From a virus: DNA of 42,754 nt. Shown here in pieces: positions 22,501-29,850 of this stretch (the first letter of the stretch is position 1; each line of letters opens with the position of its first letter). The position numbers were made by a program, and so were the translations under genes. The notes under the pieces are model-generated. The model was not told the DNA's origin, did no database searches, and saw only the letters and a list, made by a program, of their open reading frames with translations. Location: IMG/VR virus record IMGVR_UViG_3300021356_000042, positions 1-42,754 of that record; one strand, given 5' to 3'.

Positions 22501-24817
22501 CGAGTTTACTACTAACTTCCCAATCGAAGATAGTGTAATTGCTGGTATTGCAAACAATGACCCAGCACTATTATTCGCACCATCTACTGTTAACAGTTCT
22601 TCCCATACGTTTGAATACGTTGGCACTGGCATTAACTACACTGCATTCCCGCAGAATGGTGGTGTCACTGATGTAACAAAACAGAGTGTTGAGGTATCTT
22701 CTGGTAAGACTTATGTCAGTGCTACAGACCAGAGTGGTAACTTCAGTGTTGGTCCTTTCTTCAATGTAAACCTTAGAAGTGGTAAGGTTACATTTAACGG
22801 GTCTGTTGCTCTTGGTGTCCTAGATTCTCTACAACTCAAAGGGTCTCCTGGTGTCCCAATCTTTGAATTCTCACCTGATAATGATTTGGGTGGCTCTATT
22901 GCTAGGTCAGATACTGTATTACCTACTCAGAAAGCAGTTAGAGACTACATTAATAAGACTTCTGTTTTAGGAAACTTCATTGGTCTAAACAAAGGCACAT
23001 CTAGTATTCCTGGTCTTATTGTCCAGTTGGATGCTAGTGGTAAGATTGACTCTTCTCAAATTCCACAGACATCAACATTTGTTGTATACACTGTTGAATA
23101 TGAGTCTGAGCGTTTACAGGCATTTATTCCTGAAGCAACCAAGACTGTTGTAAGTAACACAACTACAACTATTGAATTGAATAGTGTCGTTGACTTGGTT
23201 GACGGTCAACTCTTATCTGGCACTGGAATTCCCGCAAACTGCAGAATTGTAATTGGTGGTATCAATACTTCCACAAACACAATTACTGTTGACCAAAACC
23301 TACCTACTCTAACTGTAGGCACAAGCATTGATTTCTTAGGCGATGCACTAAAAGCAGGTGATATCGTCATTCAGAAAAATGAAGCTGATGGCGACCCCAA
23401 TACCCTTCTACAAACTTGGATTTTAACAGGTCTACCAGCAACAGACCCAAACAACTGGGAATTGATTGCACTCAATCAGTTAGATGCAGCTGCTATTGTT
23501 TCGGGTATTATTTCACCATCCAGACTAGGCACAGGTGTTGCTAATGATGATACTTATCTAAATGGTCTCAACAAATTTACACCTGTTGTAAAAGGTATAA
23601 ATCCTCCAACAAATTCCGCTATTACTATTTCAGGTACGGCGGAGACTCTTAAGAAGACTGGCACTGCAATTGATGTATCTCAAATCACATGGTCTGCAGA
23701 TACTATTACAGTAACTACAGCAACAAACCATGGTTTGACAACAAATGATTATGTGGAAATTGAATCAGTTATCCCTGATACTTACAATGCTTTATATCAA
23801 GTAACTGTTACTTCTGTAACTGAGTTTACTGCTCCAAGAGTCGGTAATCCTGGAAGTTATATTAGTAGCGGTATTGTTACTTCTGGTATATTAAATGATA
23901 GTGGTTTTGTTGAATTAGATGTCAACGCTGCATCATATTCTCCTGGACAATCAAGCGGGTCTAGTAGTCGTGGTGTTGCTAGTTACTTCTATGATAGATT
24001 CACGATTGATACTCAGAATGTAGTTGATATTCGCGATAAAGGTATCACTCTTGGCAAAATTCAAAATATTGGACCAAAGACTCTACTAGGTAATGCTGGT
24101 TCGTTGTCGGCAAACCCAGAAGAAATTGAATTGGGTGTAGGCGTTGCTGGTGTTACTACTTTTGAGATTAATAAGTCATCAACAACTGGTAACTATACTG
24201 TATTTGATGAAGGCACATCTCAAGATTTAGGAGAGTTGCCAACATTACAATTAGTCCCAGGAAAAGAATATGTATTCCGTATTGGCACAATTACGGGACA
24301 ACCATTCAATATTGTAACTTCTCCTGGCACAGTAGGTGCAAACTTATACACTGATGGTATTCTTGGACAGGGCACAGAAACTTTAGGTGATATTGTAAGA
24401 TTCACTGTCCCACAAGATGCACCGTCATACTTATATTATCAGTCTAGTGGTAATTCATTAAACTATGGACAAATCAAGATTATCAAGATTCCCGATAATC
24501 TAGAAATTTTTGATAGCACTTCTTCTGCACAGCATGTCTTAGATGAGTTTGGTATTGGTGCAATAAACACCGTTGAGTATACTATCCAAATCAAGAATAC
24601 TGTAGACCCATATTTCCACAGCACAAAACTCATGGTGCTACAAGATGGCACTGATGTTTTCATCAATGAATATGGCACTGTGTTTAACGATAGAAGACTA
24701 GGAGATTTCAGTGCTGATATTTCTGGCGGCAATGCTAGACTTTTATATACACCTGCTCCTAATAACAATGATTATCTCAATAGACTCATTATTCAGAAGA
24801 ATTACATTTTAAGTTGA
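19550..24817 (+). CDS. Large tail-fibre-like protein with beta-helix domain, 1755 aa
   Basis: Predicted tail fibre or adhesin. Seen: the N-terminus MALRNVPKSYTFDQQRQEIN is of a type I associate with cyanophage fibres. Two GDFWLDTSTNDLYGPK-type repeats follow (about residues 65-145). A segment starting VLYVKPNGSDSNTGA (about residue 150) with GTSIVGDNLRETIVIP is a DUF1565/pectate-lyase-like right-handed beta-helix start. HGLTTGDF and HGLTTNDY modules lie near residues 388 and 1396. A YVSATDQSGNFSVG...LPTQKAVRDYI block spans about residues 1055-1132. The segment order is shared with the 1596-aa fibre at 31383, which marks them as paralogues. It is translationally coupled to the small gene upstream. 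The receptor is unknown. Confidence 0.75.
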   Translation: MALRNVPKSYTFDQQRQEINSLAGDVGDITQLASGLPSVVAAINQLQAGSADGGEFLNGPAAPTAGDGANGDFWLDTSTNDLYGPKENGAWPATTISFSEQILSGVVAPLSTLGKVNDYYFDSAKKELYGPKTSSGWGTPTPLGEADYQNVLYVKPNGSDSNTGASPSKAFQTIKAAAKAAAATDGNTTIRVATGKYYEDNPIYLPNGTSIVGDNLRETIVIPQNEGRDLFWITSGCYVNYMVFEDNFNGGLGYLETEPSDNRTLTAVDQTFRVLPGHTLQELDDVYGDSGNIIEFKKTDLIASAIADMLSQFPALPSDPDYSQATCERDLGLVADAIIADLRAGGNVKSIQAGLSYRTPSATNRYTPTNATYDPATGVAVLTIPNHGLTTGDFIKFAPESLVFTCATDNNQSQHAYPRPGDGNYNAFMEITASDATTVTVNAGVSSDTSTHLFVSAAPDSVITQRTIYGGELISQIEGEEIEQIYAIERLSYHAQQEILNNPSSDPGWTYPPITQDSAGYPACARAQAFIATAESIITSIMQGGDVPQYHVGPGFILVDQEWMEVLDFDLATDTFTVNRGANDPITGEATVADKHITGAFVSQSAFTWRYAVAYPEQSGYQGKGRVTLQANNTVVSGDVNTVFTAELQNGWSIRVNGNDYKIATVDNNGQLTLVDPVPVGEDATLDIWYVIPPKERIFLSPYTQNCSCISKLGKAVYDSNAGEYDASKTRGGGLFADGAQLNSNSPLESMVVDAFTQIVFGSIGFHLKNDAYAQLVSVFQVFESVGVLAESGGYASITNSATNFGFEGLKAVGFSDNVLPIFSGGQVSSIQNITKTDINTSPSDIVGTEFSSVSGGSATRVTIEVNIVDIGKFERGQTITITNHSSTPNINGTGKVIDTVDFQSNKISIIEQVAYDAVNFVDGTSTGEIEIASGSVFTKITATGYQAPPIPNYVLQIPNLGLDPTGNQHVVGEVLSYDAGNFTEFTTNFPIEDSVIAGIANNDPALLFAPSTVNSSSHTFEYVGTGINYTAFPQNGGVTDVTKQSVEVSSGKTYVSATDQSGNFSVGPFFNVNLRSGKVTFNGSVALGVLDSLQLKGSPGVPIFEFSPDNDLGGSIARSDTVLPTQKAVRDYINKTSVLGNFIGLNKGTSSIPGLIVQLDASGKIDSSQIPQTSTFVVYTVEYESERLQAFIPEATKTVVSNTTTTIELNSVVDLVDGQLLSGTGIPANCRIVIGGINTSTNTITVDQNLPTLTVGTSIDFLGDALKAGDIVIQKNEADGDPNTLLQTWILTGLPATDPNNWELIALNQLDAAAIVSGIISPSRLGTGVANDDTYLNGLNKFTPVVKGINPPTNSAITISGTAETLKKTGTAIDVSQITWSADTITVTTATNHGLTTNDYVEIESVIPDTYNALYQVTVTSVTEFTAPRVGNPGSYISSGIVTSGILNDSGFVELDVNAASYSPGQSSGSSSRGVASYFYDRFTIDTQNVVDIRDKGITLGKIQNIGPKTLLGNAGSLSANPEEIELGVGVAGVTTFEINKSSTTGNYTVFDEGTSQDLGELPTLQLVPGKEYVFRIGTITGQPFNIVTSPGTVGANLYTDGILGQGTETLGDIVRFTVPQDAPSYLYYQSSGNSLNYGQIKIIKIPDNLEIFDSTSSAQHVLDEFGIGAINTVEYTIQIKNTVDPYFHSTKLMVLQDGTDVFINEYGTVFNDRRLGDFSADISGGNARLLYTPAPNNNDYLNRLIIQKNYILS

Positions 24818-24829
24818 CATATATGGTAT

Positions 24830-24837
24830 AATAAATA
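24830..24837 (+). promoter_or_regulatory. Late promoter motif
   Basis: AATAAATA followed by C sits in the 44-base gap before the 69-aa gene, about 25 bases upstream of its ATG, a normal position for a T4-type late promoter. Confidence 0.6.
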
Positions 24838-24861
24838 CATCGTGTCTATATTAATGCATCC

Positions 24862-25071
24862 ATGGCAGCAACTGATTTGAAAGCAAACTTCCAAAATCAA
24901 ATGAAGGAAATCGACGAGAAAATCCTTCAGATTCAAGGGGAGTTGAAAAAAGCAGAAGAATATAAACTTAAACTAGTTGGTGGTCTTGAGACTCTAGAAT
25001 TACTAGAGCAGCAAGATACAGCAGCACCTCCAGATGACCTAGGAGCACTGCCAGAAACAACTGAAGAATAA
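24862..25071 (+). CDS. Small coiled-coil protein, 69 aa
   Basis: Not recognised functionally. Residues about 5-50 (NQMKEIDEKILQIQGELKKA) are strongly amphipathic with Leu/Ile heptads, a likely coiled coil. The tail is short, acidic and proline-rich (APPDDLGALPETTEE). No clear Shine-Dalgarno sequence precedes the ATG. It follows a late promoter motif and is followed by a strong terminator hairpin, so it can form its own short transcription unit. It resembles the 70-aa and 72-aa coiled-coil genes in size and placement between fibre genes, but not clearly in sequence. Confidence 0.75.
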   Translation: MAATDLKANFQNQMKEIDEKILQIQGELKKAEEYKLKLVGGLETLELLEQQDTAAPPDDLGALPETTEE

Positions 25072-25078
25072 TTACAAG

Positions 25079-25110
25079 ACCCTTCTTATAAATACATAAG
25101 AAGGGTTTTC
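25079..25110 (+). terminator. Rho-independent terminator with an embedded late promoter
   Basis: An 11-bp perfect stem (25079-25089 with 25096-25106) has a 6-base loop and is followed by TTTT and then C. It starts 7 bases after the stop codon of the 69-aa gene. It is the strongest hairpin I see in the window. Its left arm and loop also contain the TATAAATA octamer. Confidence 0.8.
25087..25094 (+). promoter_or_regulatory. Late promoter inside the terminator hairpin
   Basis: A perfect TATAAATA lies at the top of the left arm and loop of the terminator. Transcripts starting about 6 bases downstream would lack the left arm, so the terminator could not fold in them. The downstream leader ATAAGAAGGGT is repeated before gene 13. 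Confidence 0.65.
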
Positions 25111-25119
25111 TTGTATCTA

Positions 25120-25455
25120 ATGGCAGCTATACCAATTAATTTGATTGTTGAGCAGAGGGCAGACTTTGAAGCAACCTTCACCATCTCTGGTGCAAACAAT
25201 GTTGCTTTGGATTTGAGTAATTTTTCAGCAGAAGCCAAAATCAAGAAAAACTATACATCTTCTACGTCAACAAATTTTGCTGTTGTATTCCTAGACAGAA
25301 CTAAGGGACAATTAAAACTGACTTTAGATTCTTTCAATACTTCTATGTTGAAAGAAGGTCGTTATGTTTATGATATTGTCATCACTAACTCAGTTGGTGG
25401 TGCAAAGCGTAGAGTGGTTGAAGGACAAGTTACTGTTACACCTGGAGTTACCTGA
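25120..25455 (+). CDS. Small beta-sandwich-like virion protein, 111 aa
   Basis: Not recognised to family. The sequence (IPINLIVEQRADFEATFTIS, later GRYVYDIVITNS and VVEGQVTVTPGVT) is a run of short beta-strands that looks like an Ig-like or fibre-associated fold, as in small phage baseplate or fibre proteins. I chose ATG 25120. An in-frame TTG at 25111 would add three residues but lies in the tail of the terminator. AAGAAGGG upstream is a possible ribosome site, with a long spacing of about 14 bases to the ATG. The stop overlaps the next start (TGATG). Confidence 0.7.
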   Translation: MAAIPINLIVEQRADFEATFTISGANNVALDLSNFSAEAKIKKNYTSSTSTNFAVVFLDRTKGQLKLTLDSFNTSMLKEGRYVYDIVITNSVGGAKRRVVEGQVTVTPGVT

Positions 25456-25820
25456 TGGCAGAAGAATATCAAGTCGTCTTGTCATATGATAATGAGACTA
25501 GTGTAACTCTAGACTCATCACTTAATAATCAAGTAGATTCAAATTTCACCATCGAAACAACGCAACTCGTGGCACAAACTATCGAAGATTTAGGTAATGT
25601 TGATACCTCTGCTCTTGACAAAGCAGGAAATACAACCGACAAATATGTTATGGTGTGGGACGCTGGGCAACAAAAGTATTCCTTCGTCAACCCAGATACT
25701 GTTCTTTCTGCAGCTGCAGATGCAACGGCACCAACTCAACCAGGACTTCCACAAGACTTTATCGATACTCTCGATACTGATTTGGATAACCTTATCGATG
25801 TTGATGCTGGGTCTTTCTAA
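25455..25820 (+). CDS. Unknown small structural-cluster protein, 121 aa
   Basis: Not recognised. It is an acidic protein (MAEEYQVVLSYDNETSVTLD at the start, DTLDTDLDNLIDVDAGSF at the end), rich in Asp and Thr. The middle segment DKYVMVWDAGQQKYSFVNP resembles the DKYVLVWDA-type beta-hairpins common in phage fibre proteins. The start overlaps the preceding stop by one base, so it is likely co-translated with the 111-aa protein. A late promoter follows before the 511-aa fibre. Its context suggests a fibre-attachment accessory; this is inference. Confidence 0.65.
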   Translation: MAEEYQVVLSYDNETSVTLDSSLNNQVDSNFTIETTQLVAQTIEDLGNVDTSALDKAGNTTDKYVMVWDAGQQKYSFVNPDTVLSAAADATAPTQPGLPQDFIDTLDTDLDNLIDVDAGSF

Positions 25821-25822
25821 TT

Positions 25823-25830
25823 CATAAATA
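25823..25830 (+). promoter_or_regulatory. Late promoter motif
   Basis: CATAAATA lies immediately after a stop codon and 33 bases before the 511-aa fibre gene. AGGAAAAG (from 25853) is that gene's ribosome site. Confidence 0.6.
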
Positions 25831-25863
25831 ATACTAGAATTCTGTACTCTGTAGGAAAAGTAA

Positions 25864-27399
25864 ATGGCGGCACCAACAATTAAGTTTAAAAGAGGCTCGC
25901 AGGCTAATCTGCCAGCTCTCGCCGCAGGTGAGCCCGCTTTTGTTAATGATGAATATAATCTATATCTTGGTCTTGATGGCACATCTGGCAATAATAAGTT
26001 TTTAGGCTCTGCCCGTTATTGGGTTAAAGAGACTGGCACAACAGGTCATGCAGTTAAACTCTACTCACGCACCGACGCAAGTGGTGGTGGTAGCGTAAGT
26101 CTTGCAGCACCTGACGTAGCATCAGACATTTCGTTTACACTACCTTCAGTAGATGGTAGTAGCGGACACATCTTGACCACGGATGGCAGTGGTAATCTTT
26201 CTTTCCAGCAACCAGCAGCTTCATCATTCACTATTGCTGCAGAGTCAGGCACTTCTGATACATTCAATACTGGAGAAACGTTAACTTTTGCTGCTGGCGA
26301 AGGTATTGATACCACTGTATCAGACAACCAGATTCTCATTGCTGCTGAGTTAGCAACAGAAACCAATGCTGGTGTTGCAACTTTCGATGGCACTGACTTT
26401 ACTGTAACTTCTGGTGATGTCACTCTCAACGTAGAGAGAATTCAGGACATTGCTGGTGATATGGTTTCCAGCAACACAGAAGCTGGCATTTCTGTCACTT
26501 ATGATGACACCAATGGCAAACTAGATTTTGATGTCTCCGATTTTGACATCACTCTTTCTGGTGACGTTACTGGCACAGCAACTGTTACCAATTTGGGTAA
26601 TGTAACAATTACAACAACTGTTGCTGCTAACTCTGTTGCTCTCGGCACTGACACCACTGGTAACTATGTCGAAGATGTAACTGCAGGTGCTGGTCTTACC
26701 AAGACTTCTTCTGCAGGCGAAGGTCAAACAGTTGACCTAGAAGTTGGCGCTGGTGTAGGTATCACAGTTAACGCTGACGATATCGAGCTCAAGAATAGTG
26801 GTGCTTTAACCGATGCCACAGTAATGGCATGGAATGATACCGCTGGTCAACTAACTGATGCTCCTATTACCTATAGTGGTTCCGATGTTACTACTGGTGG
26901 TAGTTTAACGACTACTGGTGACATCACTGTAGGTGGTAATGACATTAAGTCCAACGGTGGCACTACCGTTTTCTCCCTATCTGGTGCAAACGCAACTGCT
27001 GCTGGTAACTTCGTTATCAATGGCGACCTAACCGTTAGTGGATCAACCACCACTGTTTCTACAACTAATGTGGTTGTCGATGATGCGGTAATGGAATTGG
27101 GCACTGTCTCTGGCGCTGCTCCTTCTTCTACCACAACAAATGACCTTGGTTTCAGATTCCATTATCACAATGGCACTGCTGCTAAGACATCATCTGCTTT
27201 CTGGGACGGTAACACTGGTTTCGTCTTTGTTTCTGATGCAACTGAAGCAGCTGGTCCTCAACTAACTGGCACACTTGCTGATGTCCAGATTGGTGGTCTA
27301 TGGATGGGCGACTTCGGCACCCCAACCAACCAAGTGTTAAATAATAACAGTGGCACCTTCGAGTTAATCAACACACTCGTAGATGGTGGTACATTCTGA
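25864..27399 (+). CDS. Tail-fibre-like protein with RG-type N-terminal anchor, 511 aa
   Basis: Predicted tail fibre. The N-terminus (IKFKRGSQANLPALAAGEPA, then YNLYLGLDG) matches the short anchor domain seen in many phage fibres and in the major tropism determinant family: an RG motif, an AGE motif and a display strand. The body is beta-rich with the repetitive SGDVTG...T pattern (LSGDVTGTATVTNLGNVTIT) typical of cyanophage fibre shafts. Near residues 386-413 it carries NGDLTVSGSTTTVSTTNVVV, a module also found in the 528- and 1596-aa fibres. The C-terminal segment (LGFRFHYHNGTAAKTSSAFW) is probably the tip. It is preceded by a late promoter. Confidence 0.75.
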   Translation: MAAPTIKFKRGSQANLPALAAGEPAFVNDEYNLYLGLDGTSGNNKFLGSARYWVKETGTTGHAVKLYSRTDASGGGSVSLAAPDVASDISFTLPSVDGSSGHILTTDGSGNLSFQQPAASSFTIAAESGTSDTFNTGETLTFAAGEGIDTTVSDNQILIAAELATETNAGVATFDGTDFTVTSGDVTLNVERIQDIAGDMVSSNTEAGISVTYDDTNGKLDFDVSDFDITLSGDVTGTATVTNLGNVTITTTVAANSVALGTDTTGNYVEDVTAGAGLTKTSSAGEGQTVDLEVGAGVGITVNADDIELKNSGALTDATVMAWNDTAGQLTDAPITYSGSDVTTGGSLTTTGDITVGGNDIKSNGGTTVFSLSGANATAAGNFVINGDLTVSGSTTTVSTTNVVVDDAVMELGTVSGAAPSSTTTNDLGFRFHYHNGTAAKTSSAFWDGNTGFVFVSDATEAAGPQLTGTLADVQIGGLWMGDFGTPTNQVLNNNSGTFELINTLVDGGTF

Positions 27400-27417
27400 T
27401 AATAAAAGGTAAAAATT

Positions 27418-27636
27418 ATGAATGATGTTGAAATTGATTATTCGTCGTTGGTTCAGGTCTACCAAAAAAGAATGGCAGACCTGATTCATCAAAATATCTT
27501 ACTTGAGACCAGAGGCAATCTTCTAGCACAGAAAGTAAATTCCTTACAGGAGCAAATTACCCAGTTAGAAGAAAAGAAGTCCTCGGGTACTAGAAAGAAG
27601 CAAGCAGTAAATACTGCCCAAGAAGACTTTACATAA
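27418..27636 (+). CDS. Small coiled-coil protein, 72 aa
   Basis: Not recognised functionally. Residues about 10-55 form a clear amphipathic helix (NLLAQKVNSLQEQITQLEEK), a predicted coiled coil, followed by a basic SSGTRKKQ tail. It has a ribosome site (AAAGGTAA just upstream) and lies 18 bases after the 511-aa fibre, with no separate promoter visible, so it is likely on the same transcript. Like the 69- and 70-aa genes it sits between fibre genes. A folding-helper or oligomer-connector role is only inference. Confidence 0.75.
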   Translation: MNDVEIDYSSLVQVYQKRMADLIHQNILLETRGNLLAQKVNSLQEQITQLEEKKSSGTRKKQAVNTAQEDFT

Positions 27637-27647
27637 AGTCACCTCAC

Positions 27648-27655
27648 GCTAAATA
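27648..27655 (+). promoter_or_regulatory. Weak late promoter-like motif
   Basis: GCTAAATA differs from NATAAATA at one position and lies about 22 bases before the 175-aa gene. GAGAGGAG (27665-27672) follows as a good ribosome site. The promoter call is tentative. Confidence 0.3.
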
Positions 27656-27676
27656 GCACTATTTGAGAGGAGCCAT

Positions 27677-28204
27677 ATGGCATCGCCGCAGATTAGAATC
27701 AAACGTACTGCTGTATCTGGGCGTGTGCCCACTACGGCGCAACTTGAACTGGGCGAGTTAGCAATTAATACCTCTGATGGTAAGCTTTTCCTAAAAAAAT
27801 CATATAATAGTGTTGAATCAATCATCGATGTTGGGTCTGCTACAACACTAGCAGGTAACAACGGTGAATTTCAATTCAATGACAATGGAAGTTATGGTGC
27901 ATCTCCAAACCTATCGTGGGATGGAATTAATGTCACTGCAACTGACTTAAAACTAGTTGGAACCCTTACTGCTAATGGTAGCACAGGGGCATCTGGTTAT
28001 GTTCTGGCATCCACAGGATCTGGTGTCCAATGGATTCAAATGCCTGGTCTTCAGTTGTTTCCAACTGGAGATTATAACGCTGGGTCTGACCCAAGTGACC
28101 CACTAAAAGATACTACTGACGCTTTCGGTGTTTCTACTATTCCATCTTGGGATAACATGGAGCCCATTGGCACAATTTTATTAGTTGATTTAGGAACAGT
28201 ATAA
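27677..28204 (+). CDS. Short fibre-like protein with RG-type N-terminal anchor, 175 aa
   Basis: Predicted small fibre or fibre adaptor. The N-terminus (IRIKRTAVSGRVPTTAQLEL, then GELAINTSDGKLFLKK) is the same kind of anchor as in the 511- and 528-aa fibres. The middle has GNNGEFQFNDNGSYGASPN and SGYVLASTGSGVQWIQ, segments typical of phage fibre shafts. The C-terminus (WDNMEPIGTILLVDLGTV) is short. It lacks any obvious receptor-binding tip, so it may be an adaptor or a reduced fibre. It starts at an ATG with a strong ribosome site and is followed 20 bases later by the 528-aa fibre. Confidence 0.7.
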   Translation: MASPQIRIKRTAVSGRVPTTAQLELGELAINTSDGKLFLKKSYNSVESIIDVGSATTLAGNNGEFQFNDNGSYGASPNLSWDGINVTATDLKLVGTLTANGSTGASGYVLASTGSGVQWIQMPGLQLFPTGDYNAGSDPSDPLKDTTDAFGVSTIPSWDNMEPIGTILLVDLGTV

Positions 28205-28224
28205 GATATTATAGGTATTAATCA

Positions 28225-29811
28225 ATGGCAACTCAGGTACAATTTAGAAGGGGCACAGGCACCCAAAATAATAACTTTACTGGCGCTGAAGGTGAGTTGT
28301 CAGTAAACCTTAGTAACTATTCACTCAGGTTGCATGATGGTGTAACTGCTGGTGGTTACGAGATTGCTAGGCAAGATTTTACCAATGCTACTTTTGGTGC
28401 TAATGTTTTACCAGCAGCAAATACTACATATAATCTTGGGTCATCTGGATTCAAATTTCTCAATATCCATTCGCAGGAATTTACAGGAGACTTAACAGGT
28501 AACGCAGATACTGCTACTGCTCTAGAAACTGCAAGGACTATCAACGGTGTTTCTTTCGATGGCACTGCAGATATCACCATCGAAGCATCTATTGATAAGA
28601 CTCTATTCATCAGTGAAGGTCTAGAAGATACTGGTGGTCTCACTTCGTTTGATGGTGGCACTGACGTAACATTACGTCTCAAGAATGCTCCCAACTTTTC
28701 AAACAATACTTTCTTGAGATGGGATGATGCAAACGAGCAGTTTGTAGATTCTAATATCACAGATGATGGCACTACGGTAACAATTTCTGGTAACTTGAAT
28801 GTTACTGGGACTACAACAACTATTTCTACAACCAATTTAGAAGTTACTGATAAACTCATTATTATTGGTGATGGCACTACAACTACTCAAGCTGCTGATG
28901 GCGCAGGATTTAACATCGGCACTTCGGGTGTATCTCTAACATACGACCTAGCAAATACTTCGTGGACATCATCCGAGAGTATGAATCTTGCTACTAGCAA
29001 GACTTACAAGATTGCAGGTACTACAGTTATTGGGTCTACATCTCTTGGTGCAAATATTGTTTCATCTTCTCTAACTTCTGTTGGCACACTAACATCTTTG
29101 GATGTTTCTGGTGCTACTACTTTAACTTCATTGAATGTATCTGGCAATTCTACATTCCAATCTAATGTATATCTTGGTGATAGTGATATATTACACTTTG
29201 GCGCTGCTGGTGATTTGCAGATTTATCATAGTGGTAGTGCATCTAACATCAGAGAGAATGGGACTGGAAATTTAAATGTCTGGGGAGATGAAATTATATT
29301 TTGGAATTCTGCTGGCAGTGAGGTAAAAGCGGGTTTCGTCACAGATGGTAAAGTAGACCTTTACTATAATAATTCTAAGAAATTTGAAACCAGATTAGAT
29401 GGTGCAGAAATTTTTGGCGATCTTTATGTAAAAGATACTGTCAGGAAAGATACTAGTAATGCCGAGATTACTAAGACATATGTAAAGACAGGAGATACAT
29501 CAACGTCATCTCTTGCTGACCACAGTTTAACAATCGAAAGTTGGGCTGCAACTAACTACAACGCTGTGGATTATGTTTTTTATACTGTGGCACAAAATGG
29601 TGAAAAAGAAGTTACCAAATTCACTGTGTTAGCAGATGGCAGTGGTGACATTTGGACTACTGAGCAAAATACTTTAAGAAGTGATGATAATAATCCTACT
29701 ATAGAATTGGAAGCAAGATGGATTTCTAATAAAGTCTTTATTGTTTTAACACCATCTAGCAATAGCAATGATGTTGTTTATAAAATGAGTGCAACAGCAT
29801 TCGTTGTATAA
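28225..29811 (+). CDS. Tail-fibre-like protein with RG-type N-terminal anchor, 528 aa
   Basis: Predicted tail fibre. The N-terminus (VQFRRGTGTQNNNFTGAEGE, then LSVNLSNYSLRLHDG) is the RG/GE anchor also seen at 25864 and 27677. Residues about 190-216 (NVTGTTTTISTTNLEVTDKL) and the following GTSGVSL...SSSLTSVGTLTSLDVSG block match the 1596-aa fibre. LHFGAAGDLQIYHSGS (near residue 328) is a strand pattern often seen in marine phage fibres. The C-terminal ~130 residues (from about TVRKDTSNAEITKTY) look like a separate globular tip. The stop codon overlaps the late promoter that serves the next gene. Confidence 0.75.
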   Translation: MATQVQFRRGTGTQNNNFTGAEGELSVNLSNYSLRLHDGVTAGGYEIARQDFTNATFGANVLPAANTTYNLGSSGFKFLNIHSQEFTGDLTGNADTATALETARTINGVSFDGTADITIEASIDKTLFISEGLEDTGGLTSFDGGTDVTLRLKNAPNFSNNTFLRWDDANEQFVDSNITDDGTTVTISGNLNVTGTTTTISTTNLEVTDKLIIIGDGTTTTQAADGAGFNIGTSGVSLTYDLANTSWTSSESMNLATSKTYKIAGTTVIGSTSLGANIVSSSLTSVGTLTSLDVSGATTLTSLNVSGNSTFQSNVYLGDSDILHFGAAGDLQIYHSGSASNIRENGTGNLNVWGDEIIFWNSAGSEVKAGFVTDGKVDLYYNNSKKFETRLDGAEIFGDLYVKDTVRKDTSNAEITKTYVKTGDTSTSSLADHSLTIESWAATNYNAVDYVFYTVAQNGEKEVTKFTVLADGSGDIWTTEQNTLRSDDNNPTIELEARWISNKVFIVLTPSSNSNDVVYKMSATAFVV

Positions 29812-29817
29812 TAAATA
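29810..29817 (+). promoter_or_regulatory. Late promoter overlapping a stop codon
   Basis: AATAAATA shares its first two bases with the TAA stop of the 528-aa fibre and lies 33 bases before the next start. Confidence 0.55.
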
Positions 29818-29850
29818 TTAAGCAAACACTACAAACGGGGAGAGTGAACC

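Noticed and set aside
24814-24832. Sigma-70 promoter look-alike TTGACA...TATAAT
   Set aside because: The two boxes are only 7 bases apart instead of about 17. The overlapping AATAAATA late motif explains the site better.
25590-25991. Antisense open frame of 133 aa crossing two genes
   Set aside because: It spans the end of the 121-aa gene, a late promoter and the start of the 511-aa fibre, with no start signal and Cys/Ser-rich text typical of shadow frames.
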